From NCBI RefSeq assembly GCF_000251105.1, contig NC_017034.1:620001-684000 (forward strand): 64,000 nucleotides of DNA, read 5' to 3'. The DNA is from Methanocella conradii HZ254 (GTDB lineage: Archaea > Halobacteriota > Methanocellia > Methanocellales > Methanocellaceae). Made by a program: the position numbers and the translations under genes. The notes beneath the pieces are model-generated. The model made no database searches. It had not been told where the DNA came from and was given only the letters and a program-made list of their open reading frames with translations. Position 1 is the stretch's first letter. Each line of letters starts with the position of its first letter. This document shows, piece by piece, positions 25,549 through 33,223 of this stretch.

Positions 25549-26145
25549 ATGAGAGTTTTCGGCATCAGCGGAAGCCCCCGCCTGGGGGGCACACACTACG
25601 CGGTCAACTACGCCCTGGACTACTTGAAGGATAAGGGCTGCGAGACGAGGTACTTCTCGGCAAGGGGGAAGGATATAAGGTTTTGCATACACTGCGACTA
25701 TTGCATGAAGGAGAAAAAGGGCTGCATCCAGAAGGACGGCCTGGCGGAGTTTTACGAGGGCATGCAGTGGGCGGACGGGGTCGTCATGGGCACGCCGTGC
25801 TACCAGGGCACGCTGTCAGGCCAGCTCAAGGCGATGATGGACAGGTGTCGCGCCCTCGTGGCAAAGGACCCCCACGTTTTCAAGGGCAAGGTGGGAATGG
25901 GCCTCGCCGTTGGCGGGGACAGAAACGGGGGCCAGGAGATAGCGATTACCCTGATTAATAATTTTTTCGTCATTAATGAGATGATACCCGTGAGTGGTGG
26001 CGCCTTCGGCGCAAACCTCGGCGCATCACTGTGGTCGAAGGATAAGGGGGCCGAGGGCGTGGCGGCAGACGAGGAGGGGCTGCGCTCGCTCAGGATGACG
26101 CTTAAGCGTTTCTACGGCGTGCTCGAGGAGAGGAGGATGGCATGA
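25549..26145 (+). CDS. flavodoxin-family (iron-sulfur flavoprotein-like) NAD(P)H-dependent oxidoreductase
   Basis: This 198-residue flavodoxin-like protein opens with the FMN phosphate loop VFGISGSPRLGGTHYAVNYA. A cysteine cluster FCIHCDYCMKEKKGCI follows at about residues 44-59; this spacing is like archaeal iron-sulfur flavoproteins that bind a 4Fe-4S cluster. VVMGTPCYQGTLSGQLKAMM and VGGDRNGGQEIAITLI are typical of the fold. It likely moves electrons between a donor and a redox partner. Its stop overlaps the start of the AfpA gene by four bases (ATGA), so the two flavoproteins are made together and may be functional partners. Confidence 0.85.
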   Translation: MRVFGISGSPRLGGTHYAVNYALDYLKDKGCETRYFSARGKDIRFCIHCDYCMKEKKGCIQKDGLAEFYEGMQWADGVVMGTPCYQGTLSGQLKAMMDRCRALVAKDPHVFKGKVGMGLAVGGDRNGGQEIAITLINNFFVINEMIPVSGGAFGANLGASLWSKDKGAEGVAADEEGLRSLRMTLKRFYGVLEERRMA

Positions 26146-26699
26146 CGATACGGATAGCGTGGGGCATCACCGGGTGCGGGGACAAGATAGAGGCCATCGT
26201 CAACCTCATGATCGAGCTTAAGAAGAAGTATGGCCTCAAGGTGGACGTCTACACCTCTAAGAACGCGAGGCTGGTGCTAAAGTGGTACAAGCTCTGGGAC
26301 CTTATAAAGGACGAGTTTTATGACATAAGGGCCGAGGTGGACGCTAACTCCCCTTTCCTGGTGGGTAAGCTCCAGACTGGCCACTACGACATGCTTCTCG
26401 TGGCCCCGGCCACCGCGAACACCACTGCCAAGATAGCGCACGGCATAGCCGATACCCTTCTGTCCAGCGCCGTGGCCCAGGCCGCCAAGGCCCGCGTCCC
26501 CGTCTACATCTTCCCTCCTGATAACAAGCCCGGTGAGCTCGAGACCATACTCCCCGGCGGAAGGACGCTTACAATATATATAAGAGAGGTCGACGTGGAG
26601 AACGTGGAGAAGATACGAAAGATGGAGAGCATAACCGTGCTAGACAGCGTAGAGGGCATCAGGAAGGCTATAGAGGATTTCGTGAATAAAAAACAATAA
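26142..26699 (+). CDS. afpA: archaeoflavoprotein AfpA
   Basis: This 185-residue flavoprotein of the archaeoflavoprotein family is related to the HFCD flavoprotein (PPC decarboxylase-like) fold. Signs are RIAWGITGCGDKIEAIVNLM at the N-terminus, VDVYTSKNARLVLKWYKLWD, and LLVAPATANTTAKIAHGIAD near residue 87. In Archaeoglobus the homologue accepts electrons from ferredoxin and passes them to iron-sulfur flavoprotein partners. The directly upstream gene encodes just such a candidate partner, with a four-base overlap. Confidence 0.9.
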   Translation: MTIRIAWGITGCGDKIEAIVNLMIELKKKYGLKVDVYTSKNARLVLKWYKLWDLIKDEFYDIRAEVDANSPFLVGKLQTGHYDMLLVAPATANTTAKIAHGIADTLLSSAVAQAAKARVPVYIFPPDNKPGELETILPGGRTLTIYIREVDVENVEKIRKMESITVLDSVEGIRKAIEDFVNKKQ

Positions 26700-26700
26700 T

Positions 26701-26714
26701 TTATATTTTTATAT
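26701..26714 (+). promoter_or_regulatory. TATA box for the USP gene
   Basis: TTATATTTTTATAT is centred about 22-26 bases upstream of the ATG codons at 26727 and 26730, consistent with a nearly leaderless archaeal transcript. It lies just after the stop of afpA. Confidence 0.5.
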
Positions 26715-26726
26715 GCCAATCATATC

Positions 26727-27494
26727 ATGATGTTCGAGAATATCCTGTACGCTACCGATTTCTCGGAGTCGCCCTTCATGCTCCCCTGCGTGGGCGTCGT
26801 AGGGAAGACCAGGAAGATTCACCTTTTACACGTTGTGGGCGAGGGCGCGCGAGGCGACCCCGCGCAATTTGAGCATCAGATGCAGGAGGCAAAAAGCTTT
26901 CTGGAGGAATCGCTGGCAGGGCGCGGCAGGGGGATGGAGGTCGATATCCATATTATGCCCGGAGTGCCGGCCCATGAGATATGCGGCGTGGCAAGGAGGC
27001 TGAACGTGTCCCTTATCGCCGTAAGCTATCATAGGCCGGGGGGAGGCGGGGATGGCGCTACGATGGACCTGATAAGGAACTGCGACAGGAGCATGCTCGT
27101 GATGACTCCAGTGTCCTCGAATATGGTGGATAAGGGCTCCGACGCAATTGACGAGTACTGCGTTAACCTTTTTCGCAGCGTACTGTGCCCCATAGTGGGG
27201 GACCCATCGCTGAAGCTGGAGGCGATTCGCTCCCTTAAGGAGGAGGCGAGGCTGGGCAGGATAGCCTTTTTATGCTTCTCTGAGGACGTTAGCCCGATGG
27301 AATTGATGGGAGAGATGAAGGGCGTGGGCCTCGATAGCATGGCGATAAAGGCAGAAAAATCGCCTTTGAAGGAGATAATGGGGGCGGCTGAAAAGGTCGA
27401 GGCCTCGATTATCATGGTGGATGCCAGGACAGAGATGGGGCTTGCTTTGAGCCTGGCTGGAAGGTCGGAGGTTCCGATGCTGATACTTAAATAG
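26727..27494 (+). CDS. universal stress protein (two UspA-like domains)
   Basis: This 255-residue protein has a clear N-terminal UspA domain (FENILYATDFSESPFMLPCV; IHLLHVVGEGA; HEICGVARRLNVSLIAVSYH). A second, weaker copy follows from about residue 145 (FRSVLCPIVGDPSLKLEAIR; ASIIMVDARTEMGLALSLAG; VPMLILK). The ATP-binding G-x2-G-x9-G(S/T) signature is not well formed in either half, so it may not bind ATP. A dedicated TATA box gives it its own promoter. Confidence 0.85.
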   Translation: MMFENILYATDFSESPFMLPCVGVVGKTRKIHLLHVVGEGARGDPAQFEHQMQEAKSFLEESLAGRGRGMEVDIHIMPGVPAHEICGVARRLNVSLIAVSYHRPGGGGDGATMDLIRNCDRSMLVMTPVSSNMVDKGSDAIDEYCVNLFRSVLCPIVGDPSLKLEAIRSLKEEARLGRIAFLCFSEDVSPMELMGEMKGVGLDSMAIKAEKSPLKEIMGAAEKVEASIIMVDARTEMGLALSLAGRSEVPMLILK

Positions 27495-27548
27495 GCCCGA
27501 CCATCACGTATATCTATTTTTAGGGCGGATAAAGGGTGGGGTTTTCAT

Positions 27549-28223
27549 TTGATTAAGGCGGTCGTGGCGGACATCGACGGCACGCTGACAGACATGCAGA
27601 GGCGCATCAGCGTCGAGGCGATAGTGGCGATCCGTAAGCTTCCCATACCCGTGGTGCTCGCATCCGGAAACGTTATCTGCTTCATGAGGGCGGCGAGCAA
27701 GCTCATAGGGGCTAGCGAGGCGATGATAGGCGAGAACGGCGGCGTCGTCCAGGTTGGCTATGACTCCCCGCCGGTTGTTTTTGCCGATATCGAGGAGTGC
27801 AGGCGTGCCGCCGCCCTCCTCCAGCGGCGCTTTCCGGGCCTTGAGCAGCTTGATGCCAGGTACAGGCTTTCGGAGTTGGCCTTCAGGCGAACTGTCGACG
27901 CGAATGAGCTAAGGGCGGCCCTTGATATGGAGTACCCCTCCCTCGAGGTGGTGGACACACAGTTCGCCCTGCATTTGAAGCATAAGAGCGTGAATAAGGG
28001 TACGGGCCTTGTGAACGTTGCCTCGATGATGGGCTTTAAGCCGGAGGAGTTCGCGGCCCTTGGCGACTCTGCCAATGACCTTCCAATGTTTGAGGCTGCG
28101 GGCCTTGGCCTTGCCGTGGGTAACGCTGTGCCGGAGCTAAAAGATGTCGCCGACTATGTTGCCGTGAAGCCTTATGGCGAGGGCGCTGCCGAGGCGCTCC
28201 GCTGGCTTGCCCGGCAGCTATGA
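27549..28223 (+). CDS. HAD-family phosphoglycolate phosphatase
   Basis: This 224-residue HAD hydrolase of the Cof-like type has motif I VVADIDGTLTD with both Asp residues, motif II VVLASGN, the C2-type cap (LEQLDARYRLSELAFRRTVD), a conserved Lys in HKSVNKGTG, and motif IV FAALGDSANDLPMF. Archaeal members of this size hydrolyse 2-phosphoglycolate. Its frame opens with TTG at 27549 (LIKAVVADIDG), preceded by GGGTGGGG. Confidence 0.88.
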   Translation: MIKAVVADIDGTLTDMQRRISVEAIVAIRKLPIPVVLASGNVICFMRAASKLIGASEAMIGENGGVVQVGYDSPPVVFADIEECRRAAALLQRRFPGLEQLDARYRLSELAFRRTVDANELRAALDMEYPSLEVVDTQFALHLKHKSVNKGTGLVNVASMMGFKPEEFAALGDSANDLPMFEAAGLGLAVGNAVPELKDVADYVAVKPYGEGAAEALRWLARQL

Positions 28224-28328
28224 CTTTATATGTTTGGCGGATTTTTGTCGTGTTTGTTTTTGTGGGCGTAAGTTTTTTATCTTATGAATGCTACTTATTT
28301 TCATATATTTGTAATTTAGTGGTTTGTC

Positions 28329-29834
28329 ATGTCAGGTTTTAGGAGGAAACGTGCTGAAGACGCTGTTTCGGAGCTGCAGGACACTTTGGTCCTGCTAGCA
28401 ATACTAATCATGGCTGTCCTTTTAATAAAAAACCTTGTCGGGGATAACCTTATCCTGAGCCTGCTGGATTTTGGCAAGTTCAAGGTGTGGGGCGCCGATA
28501 ACGAGGTTTCTTACCCCTCGGATGCGCCCCTCGTGACGATTATAAACCCACCTGACGGCAGCCGGTTCTACGCGGACCATTATACGAGTGTTTCGGGTAG
28601 CGTGCAAACCATCCCCAACCGGCATGCCAGCCAGGTGTACTACCGGCTTAATGGGGGCCCGTGGGTCCGGGCGGCGCTTAGTGATAATAACTGGACTGGC
28701 GAAGCAAGACGGTACCCTGAGGGGAGTTATCACGTCGAGGCGATAGCCTACGATAGTACGGGCATGGAGTCGCCCACGGCGTCGAGCGCCTTCGAGACGA
28801 TATGGAGGCCCTACCCCGACGCCGCCTACATGGGGGATGATATCCCAGAGGTCATGACCGCCGGCGATCCTTATAGTGTTCACATTAACTATAGTAATAC
28901 GGGCTATTTATCCTGGAATAGTAGTGGCGGTTACAGGCTTTCCCCGAGCGGCTCAACCATGAGTTTGCCGCCAATAGGACTGAATACCCAGGTTGAGCCT
29001 AACATTAGCCACGTTTTCAGCCTATCAATGGTAGCTCCTTCTCCGGGCGACTACACGGTGGGCTACAGGATGTGGTGTGCCGATTATGAGTGGTTTGGCG
29101 AAGAGTTTTCTAAAAAGGTGAAAGTGTTGGAGTCTTATCATGATGCCCGGGTAGTCTCGATGGACATGCCCGCAGAGATGACGGTGGGTGAGACTCGACT
29201 CGTTAGCATAGTCATGCAGAACATGGGGAGTGCTGCCTGGTTTGCCGAGGGGAACGGCACTGCTTACCTGTGGATGGTGGACGGCACGTCTGGCGCCGCT
29301 TACAAGTTTAACGGGAGCAGTGATCGCATACTAATGGCACCAGGCAGCGTGGTGAGGAGTGGAAATAATTATACTTTCCAGTTTACTATTAAGGCCCCCT
29401 CGCCTGGTAGCTACTACACTCAGTATCGGATGGTTTGGGATGGCCACTATGCCTTCGGACAAGTAGCCGGCTGTACTATTAATGTTAAAGCGTTGCCGAC
29501 TCCTACGCCCGCCCCTACGCAGAGGCCGCCAGCCTCGCCTACGCCCACGCCGGAGCCGCAATACAACGCACACGGAAAGATGACACTATTACATATAAAT
29601 GGATTTGAGTATACAGGACCTATAAGGTATTTTTATGATGGCCCTCTTGGAAAACATTTTAAGAAGTCTAGTCGTGGAGCAAGTAGTGATAATGATCCTA
29701 GGTGGGATTGGGATATTGGAGGACCGAATGGCCATTACAGGATTTATAACGACGTTGATGGGTATTCTGGTGAGCTTCAATTTGAAATGAACAATGGAGG
29801 AAATAAAGGAAAGGTGGTATTTAGACAACAATAA
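28329..29834 (+). CDS. pilin-like surface protein with Ig-like repeats and a variable AT-rich C-terminal tip
   Basis: This 501-residue mosaic protein starts with RRKRAEDAVSELQDTLVLLA, then a hydrophobic helix (to about residue 38). That resembles the class III signal peptide of archaeal type IV pilins, with possible cleavage before EDAVS. Next are an Ig-like domain (VTIINPPDGSRFYADHY; residues 60-155) and two tryptophan-rich repeats (residues about 157-378) of the same family as those in the S8 protease at 619. A PT-rich linker (PTPAPTQRPPASPTPTPEPQ) and an 85-residue tip (TGPIRYFYDGPLGKHFKK; IGGPNGHYRIYNDVDGYSG) end it. The DNA switches from GC-rich to AT-rich exactly at the linker/tip junction near 29575. 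The tip is repeated downstream. A TATA box (CATATATTTG) sits about 25 bases before the ATG. Confidence 0.82.
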   Translation: MSGFRRKRAEDAVSELQDTLVLLAILIMAVLLIKNLVGDNLILSLLDFGKFKVWGADNEVSYPSDAPLVTIINPPDGSRFYADHYTSVSGSVQTIPNRHASQVYYRLNGGPWVRAALSDNNWTGEARRYPEGSYHVEAIAYDSTGMESPTASSAFETIWRPYPDAAYMGDDIPEVMTAGDPYSVHINYSNTGYLSWNSSGGYRLSPSGSTMSLPPIGLNTQVEPNISHVFSLSMVAPSPGDYTVGYRMWCADYEWFGEEFSKKVKVLESYHDARVVSMDMPAEMTVGETRLVSIVMQNMGSAAWFAEGNGTAYLWMVDGTSGAAYKFNGSSDRILMAPGSVVRSGNNYTFQFTIKAPSPGSYYTQYRMVWDGHYAFGQVAGCTINVKALPTPTPAPTQRPPASPTPTPEPQYNAHGKMTLLHINGFEYTGPIRYFYDGPLGKHFKKSSRGASSDNDPRWDWDIGGPNGHYRIYNDVDGYSGELQFEMNNGGNKGKVVFRQQ

Positions 29835-29865
29835 ATTATTTTAGGTATAGTTTAAGGTGATAATA

Positions 29866-30354
29866 ATGAGATTAAATTTAATAGTAATAATTAGTGGTTT
29901 AATTATTATAATAATTTGTACATATATAATATTAAATAATAATTATAAAATTAATAATAATTTAAATAATTCATCTGTGGATTTGAATTTAACTACAAAT
30001 TTAACACAAATAGACACTATTGAACCAAATAATTCATTCACAATTCCGCCAAATGATTATGTTATAAATCATATTAATTGGTCATCATATCCTAATTTAC
30101 AAACGGGATATGTATATACTGCTTGTATATCGGAACCTACGGATGTAATTCCATATAAATTTTTAGAAGTCGAAATTGTTACAGAAGTTAAAAATACAGA
30201 AAATAAAACAATTATAAAAGAACAGTTAGCAGGTGTAGCTAAAGAAGCTAAAAAAATATATGGTCCTGGCAGCAGTATTGATATTATAGGTACAAAAGAT
30301 GGTATAGCAAGATGGTTTGCCTCTATTTTACCTTATGAAGATAAAATACGTTAA
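29866..30354 (+). CDS. small membrane-anchored extracytoplasmic protein, tip partner 1
   Basis: No known family is recognised in this protein of about 162 residues. An N-terminal membrane helix (LIVIISGLIIIIICTYIILN) is followed by an Asn-rich spacer and a folded outer domain (INWSSYPNLQTGYVYTACIS; EVKNTENKTIIKEQLAGVAK; DIIGTKDGIARWFASILPYE). It is very AT-rich and lies 31 bases after the mosaic surface gene. A close paralogue follows the second tip copy at 32388. The consistent pairing suggests a partner or immunity function for the tip, which is inference. The start is set at ATG 29866 because the SD-like AAGGTGAT is just upstream; an open GTG lies at 29857. Confidence 0.72.
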   Translation: MRLNLIVIISGLIIIIICTYIILNNNYKINNNLNNSSVDLNLTTNLTQIDTIEPNNSFTIPPNDYVINHINWSSYPNLQTGYVYTACISEPTDVIPYKFLEVEIVTEVKNTENKTIIKEQLAGVAKEAKKIYGPGSSIDIIGTKDGIARWFASILPYEDKIR

Positions 30355-30356
30355 TA

Positions 30357-30458
30357 ATGAGGTTAAACGGCTTTACAATTATAAGGCCAAATCATGATTT
30401 TATACATATTACGATAAAGAATGATACTACGACGATCGCTAAAGAAGTGGCTCCATAA
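30357..30458 (+). CDS. possible 33-residue remnant ORF
   Basis: MRLNGFTIIRPNHDFIHITI and IKNDTTTIAKEVAP form a short open frame between the tip partner and the HicB-like gene. The hydrophobic-strand pattern is vaguely like a HicA toxin fragment (GFxIIR...), but the match is too weak to name it. It may be the remains of the toxin partner of the HicB-like gene. Confidence 0.2.
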   Translation: MRLNGFTIIRPNHDFIHITIKNDTTTIAKEVAP

Positions 30459-30538
30459 AGGCATGGACAGCAAATCAATCCCATATTTTATCAAGTGGCC
30501 AACCTTATAAACTCAAAAAGCCAAAGTCAGTACTTGAA

Positions 30539-30736
30539 ATGAAAAGTATAAAGTTTAACGTCGAGGAATGCGATGGGTACTTTGTAGCAGATGCAGCTGA
30601 TTATGCGATTGTCACCCAAGCAAAAACATGGCTAAAGCTCCTGAGGAACATGGACGAAGCTGTCCGCCTACATTTTGATTTAAAAAGTAATGATAAATAC
30701 ATGGGTGTTCGGTTAAGGTGGTTGAGGGCGTGTTAG
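30539..30736 (+). CDS. HicB-like antitoxin, orphan
   Basis: This 65-residue protein carries the HicB/DUF1902 partial RNase H-like fold: KFNVEECDGYFVADAADYAI, TQAKTWLKLLRNMDEAVRLH. HicB proteins neutralise HicA double-stranded RNA-binding toxins. No intact hicA gene is adjacent; only a 33-residue ORF of unclear origin lies upstream. The IS5-family copy lies 29 bases after its stop. It may be a leftover of a toxin-antitoxin pair, or a free-standing regulator. Confidence 0.7.
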   Translation: MKSIKFNVEECDGYFVADAADYAIVTQAKTWLKLLRNMDEAVRLHFDLKSNDKYMGVRLRWLRAC

Positions 30737-30764
30737 GCGTTTAATTATTGGGCATACTATAATA

Positions 30765-32010
30765 GAGGACTTTGATTATTTAAGTGTTTTCTGTGCAATC
30801 GGTCTTTGGTGATGTGTTTTTGGATGTATTTCTGGTGGATATGGGGGTTTTTGTCTTGTTTTTATGCTTGATCATATCTATTCTTCGTCCTTTTTCCCGC
30901 TTTTTTAGATAGCTTGCGCTACCCGTGTTTTTTCTTTTTTATGGTGACAAGTTGGTACAGGTTGTAATCCAGGCACCTGAAAAAGTTCTCGGCGTGTACC
31001 CGGTGTGAGCGTTTCCGCCTCGTCCTACCATTATGGAAGACTCTTTTTATCACTGAGAACGGCCTTTCCACCAGTGCCCGGATACCGCTGATGAGCCGGT
31101 TCTCCACGGCCTGGTATTCGTTGAGCGGCTTGTTCCTCGCCATCTTATGCAAGGTGTAATCAACCGTACCCACGGGCAAATCATGACACCCGGCGTAGCC
31201 TTTATCCCTGAACACGTACATGTCGCCCTCTCTAACCAGCGAGACCCGTGAGTCGTGCAGGCTGGCAGTGCTCGTCTCGAACTCGACGATGAGTTGCGAC
31301 TTGGAGTCCATGAGCACGTGCAGCCTGTCCCCGTGAAACACCCGGCCGTTCTTCACCGTGAAAGTGCCATGATCGTCCATGTGGCTGAGCTGCTTCTCAG
31401 TGTAAATTATAGGTTCCTGGTTCTCTTTTTTCTTCTTCTCCTCGCTCATCCTCTTCCGCCCCGTGTCGCTCTCGATGAACGTGGCATCCTGGATCACTCC
31501 CTCCCGGACCACGAGGCCCCTAGTTTTAAGCTGCCTCTGCAATTCCGTCCACAAATCAGCAAACAACCCTGTCCGTGCCAATCGTTCCCGAAACCTCCAC
31601 ACCGTGCTGTAATCTGGTATCCGGGCGTCGAAGCCCACGAAATTCATGAAACAAATGTTCGTCTTCAACTGCTGCTCTAATCCAGGATCGCTCAACCCAT
31701 ACCAGGCCTGCAATACGAGACACCTGAACATGACCACCTCGTCATTATGAGGCCTCCCCGCCTTGCCAGGCCCATCATCAAAAACACGGGCAATAATAGG
31801 CCGGAAAGCCTCCCAATCAATAACCTGCTTCACAAGATCAAGCCTGTCATCCTGCCTAAGAAACTCGTCATAATACTGCTTGAAGCCCTGATTATACAAA
31901 TAAGACATGCCAGTAGTCTGGCTTCAAAGTATATAACACTTACTATACAAACATAAGCATACTAATATAAATTTAAAACACAGCTAATACATAGATATTT
32001 CAAAACCCTC
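30765..32010 (-). mobile_element. IS5-family insertion sequence, copy 2
   Basis: This is an inverted near-identical copy of the element at 5142-6388. The ends are GAGGACTTTGATTATT (left) and the complement of GAGGGTTTTGAAATATC (right). It is flanked by the direct repeat AATA on both sides (30761-30764 and 32011-32014), a 4-bp target duplication. It separates the HicB-like gene from the second tip cassette. Confidence 0.9.
30919..31908 (-). CDS. IS5-family transposase (copy 2)
   Basis: This 329-residue DDE transposase is near-identical to the protein at 5244. It has the same DUF772 N-terminal region (MFRCLVLQAWYGLSDPGLE) and catalytic blocks (QDATFIESD; VLMDSKSQLIVEFETS; ALVERPFSVIKRVFHNG). 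The last residues differ (KKKKHG) because of a small indel in an A-rich tract near the stop. It is intact, so this copy may be able to move itself and copy 1. Confidence 0.93.
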   Translation of the reverse strand: MSYLYNQGFKQYYDEFLRQDDRLDLVKQVIDWEAFRPIIARVFDDGPGKAGRPHNDEVVMFRCLVLQAWYGLSDPGLEQQLKTNICFMNFVGFDARIPDYSTVWRFRERLARTGLFADLWTELQRQLKTRGLVVREGVIQDATFIESDTGRKRMSEEKKKKENQEPIIYTEKQLSHMDDHGTFTVKNGRVFHGDRLHVLMDSKSQLIVEFETSTASLHDSRVSLVREGDMYVFRDKGYAGCHDLPVGTVDYTLHKMARNKPLNEYQAVENRLISGIRALVERPFSVIKRVFHNGRTRRKRSHRVHAENFFRCLDYNLYQLVTIKKKKHG

Positions 32011-32034
32011 AATATCATATATTATGTTACATCC

Positions 32035-32346
32035 AGGCCGCCAGCTTCGCCTACGCCCACGCCGGAGCCGCAATACAACGCACACGGAAAAATGCTATTG
32101 AAATTTTATAATGGATACCCCGATTATACTGGACCTATACGATATTATTATGATGGTCCACTAGGTAATCATTTTGAAAGGGCTAGTTATGGTGCAAGCA
32201 GTGATAATAACCCTAGATCGGATTGGGATATAGGAGGACCAAACGGACATTATAGGATTTATAACGACGTTGACCATTATTCTGGAGGACTCCAATTCGA
32301 AATGAACAATGGAGGAAATAAAGGAAAGGTGATATTTTATAAATAA
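32035..32346 (+). pseudogene. orphan tip cassette (second copy of the surface-protein C-terminus)
   Basis: This 5'-truncated copy of the 3' end of the gene at 28329 begins inside the PT-rich linker. Positions 32035-32090 match 29523-29578 with one mismatch, and the frame runs into an 84-residue tip (YTGPIRYYYDGPLGNHFE; WDIGGPNGHYRIYNDVDHYS) about 75% identical to tip 1. It lacks a signal or anchor of its own; the only in-frame ATG (32092) lies after the linker. It is probably silent and available for recombination into the full gene. Its partner gene follows. Confidence 0.8.
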
Positions 32347-32387
32347 ATTTTTAATTATATATTATAATGATTAAAGGGGTTTTACAA

Positions 32388-32888
32388 GTGAGGATTAATT
32401 TAAAAATAATACTTATATTAATAATTACTATATCTATAATTATCTTTATAGGCATAAATATTAGTAGTAAGCTACATTTATTAAATATAGAAAATAATAA
32501 CTATAGTAATTTAAATCAAATTAATAATAAATCAAATCAAAATTCTACTGTAATTGATAATAATTCGATTAATATTCCATCTAATGATTCTATAATAAAC
32601 AATATAAATTGGTCACGTTATCCAAATCTACAAATGGGATATGTTCATTTTGCTCAAGAATGTGAGCCAAATGACATTGTTCCTCATAAATATGTAGCAA
32701 TCGGAATAATAACCGAAGTAAAAAATTACGATAATAGGACACTAATTTATGAACAATTAAGTGAAATTGCACTTGAAATAAGGCATATGTGTGGACCAAA
32801 TACAGCTATTTGCGTTTTTGGAACTAATCATGGTATTTTAGAGTGGACAGTTACCATGCGTGTATATGATGACAAAATATACTATTAA
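32388..32888 (+). CDS. small membrane-anchored extracytoplasmic protein, tip partner 2
   Basis: This paralogue of the protein at 29866, of about 166 residues, has an N-terminal membrane helix (INLKIILILIITISIIIFIG), an Asn-rich spacer and an outer domain with shared blocks (INWSRYPNLQMGYVHFAQEC; IITEVKNYDNRTLIYEQLSE; VFGTNHGILEWTVTMRVYDD). Alignment with the paralogue points to GTG 32388 as start, preceded by AAAGGGG; the frame opens with ATG at 32367. It has drifted more than the tip it follows, as expected if each partner matches its own tip. It is very AT-rich. Confidence 0.72.
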   Translation: MRINLKIILILIITISIIIFIGINISSKLHLLNIENNNYSNLNQINNKSNQNSTVIDNNSINIPSNDSIINNINWSRYPNLQMGYVHFAQECEPNDIVPHKYVAIGIITEVKNYDNRTLIYEQLSEIALEIRHMCGPNTAICVFGTNHGILEWTVTMRVYDDKIYY

Positions 32889-33063
32889 CTACCTATAGCT
32901 CATATTTCACAATGATATTAGCCTTTTTAATTTTTTTCGTATCCTTCTGTTTATGAGACGCCAGGATGGCAAACGATATATCGACATGGTTCCAAAGAGG
33001 GTTTGTTATCAAAAATAATCCATAATCCAAAACCCGCATCCAATTAATCATCTGTAGAATATC

Positions 33064-33165
33064 GGAGGGCTCAATGGACATTATAGGATTTATAGCGATA
33101 GTTATTCTGGAGGACTCCAATTCAAAATGAATAATAGAGGAAATAAAGGAAAAGTAATTTTTTAG
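33064..33165 (+). pseudogene. third, degenerate tip copy
   Basis: This reads LNGHYRIYS, then YSGGLQFKMNNRGNKGKVIF followed by a stop at 33163-33165. It corresponds to the last 35 residues of the tip domain, with an internal deletion. The following TAGACAACAATAAA matches the DNA just after tip 1 (29823-29836), so this remnant derives from the tip-1 type. No start or partner gene is present. The sequence between 32889 and 33063 is AT-rich and holds no recognisable gene. Confidence 0.72.
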
Positions 33166-33223
33166 ACAACAATAAAAAAATAACTTGAGTACTATTAACC
33201 GATGAAATACTAGAAGGATACCG

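Noticed and set aside
29523..29590. att site of an integrated virus at the linker repeat
   Set aside because: No integrase or tRNA is near, and the repeated DNA is coding linker.
32893..33120. 75-residue minus-strand frame after tip partner 2
   Set aside because: It runs antisense through the third tip remnant and shows no promoter or family.
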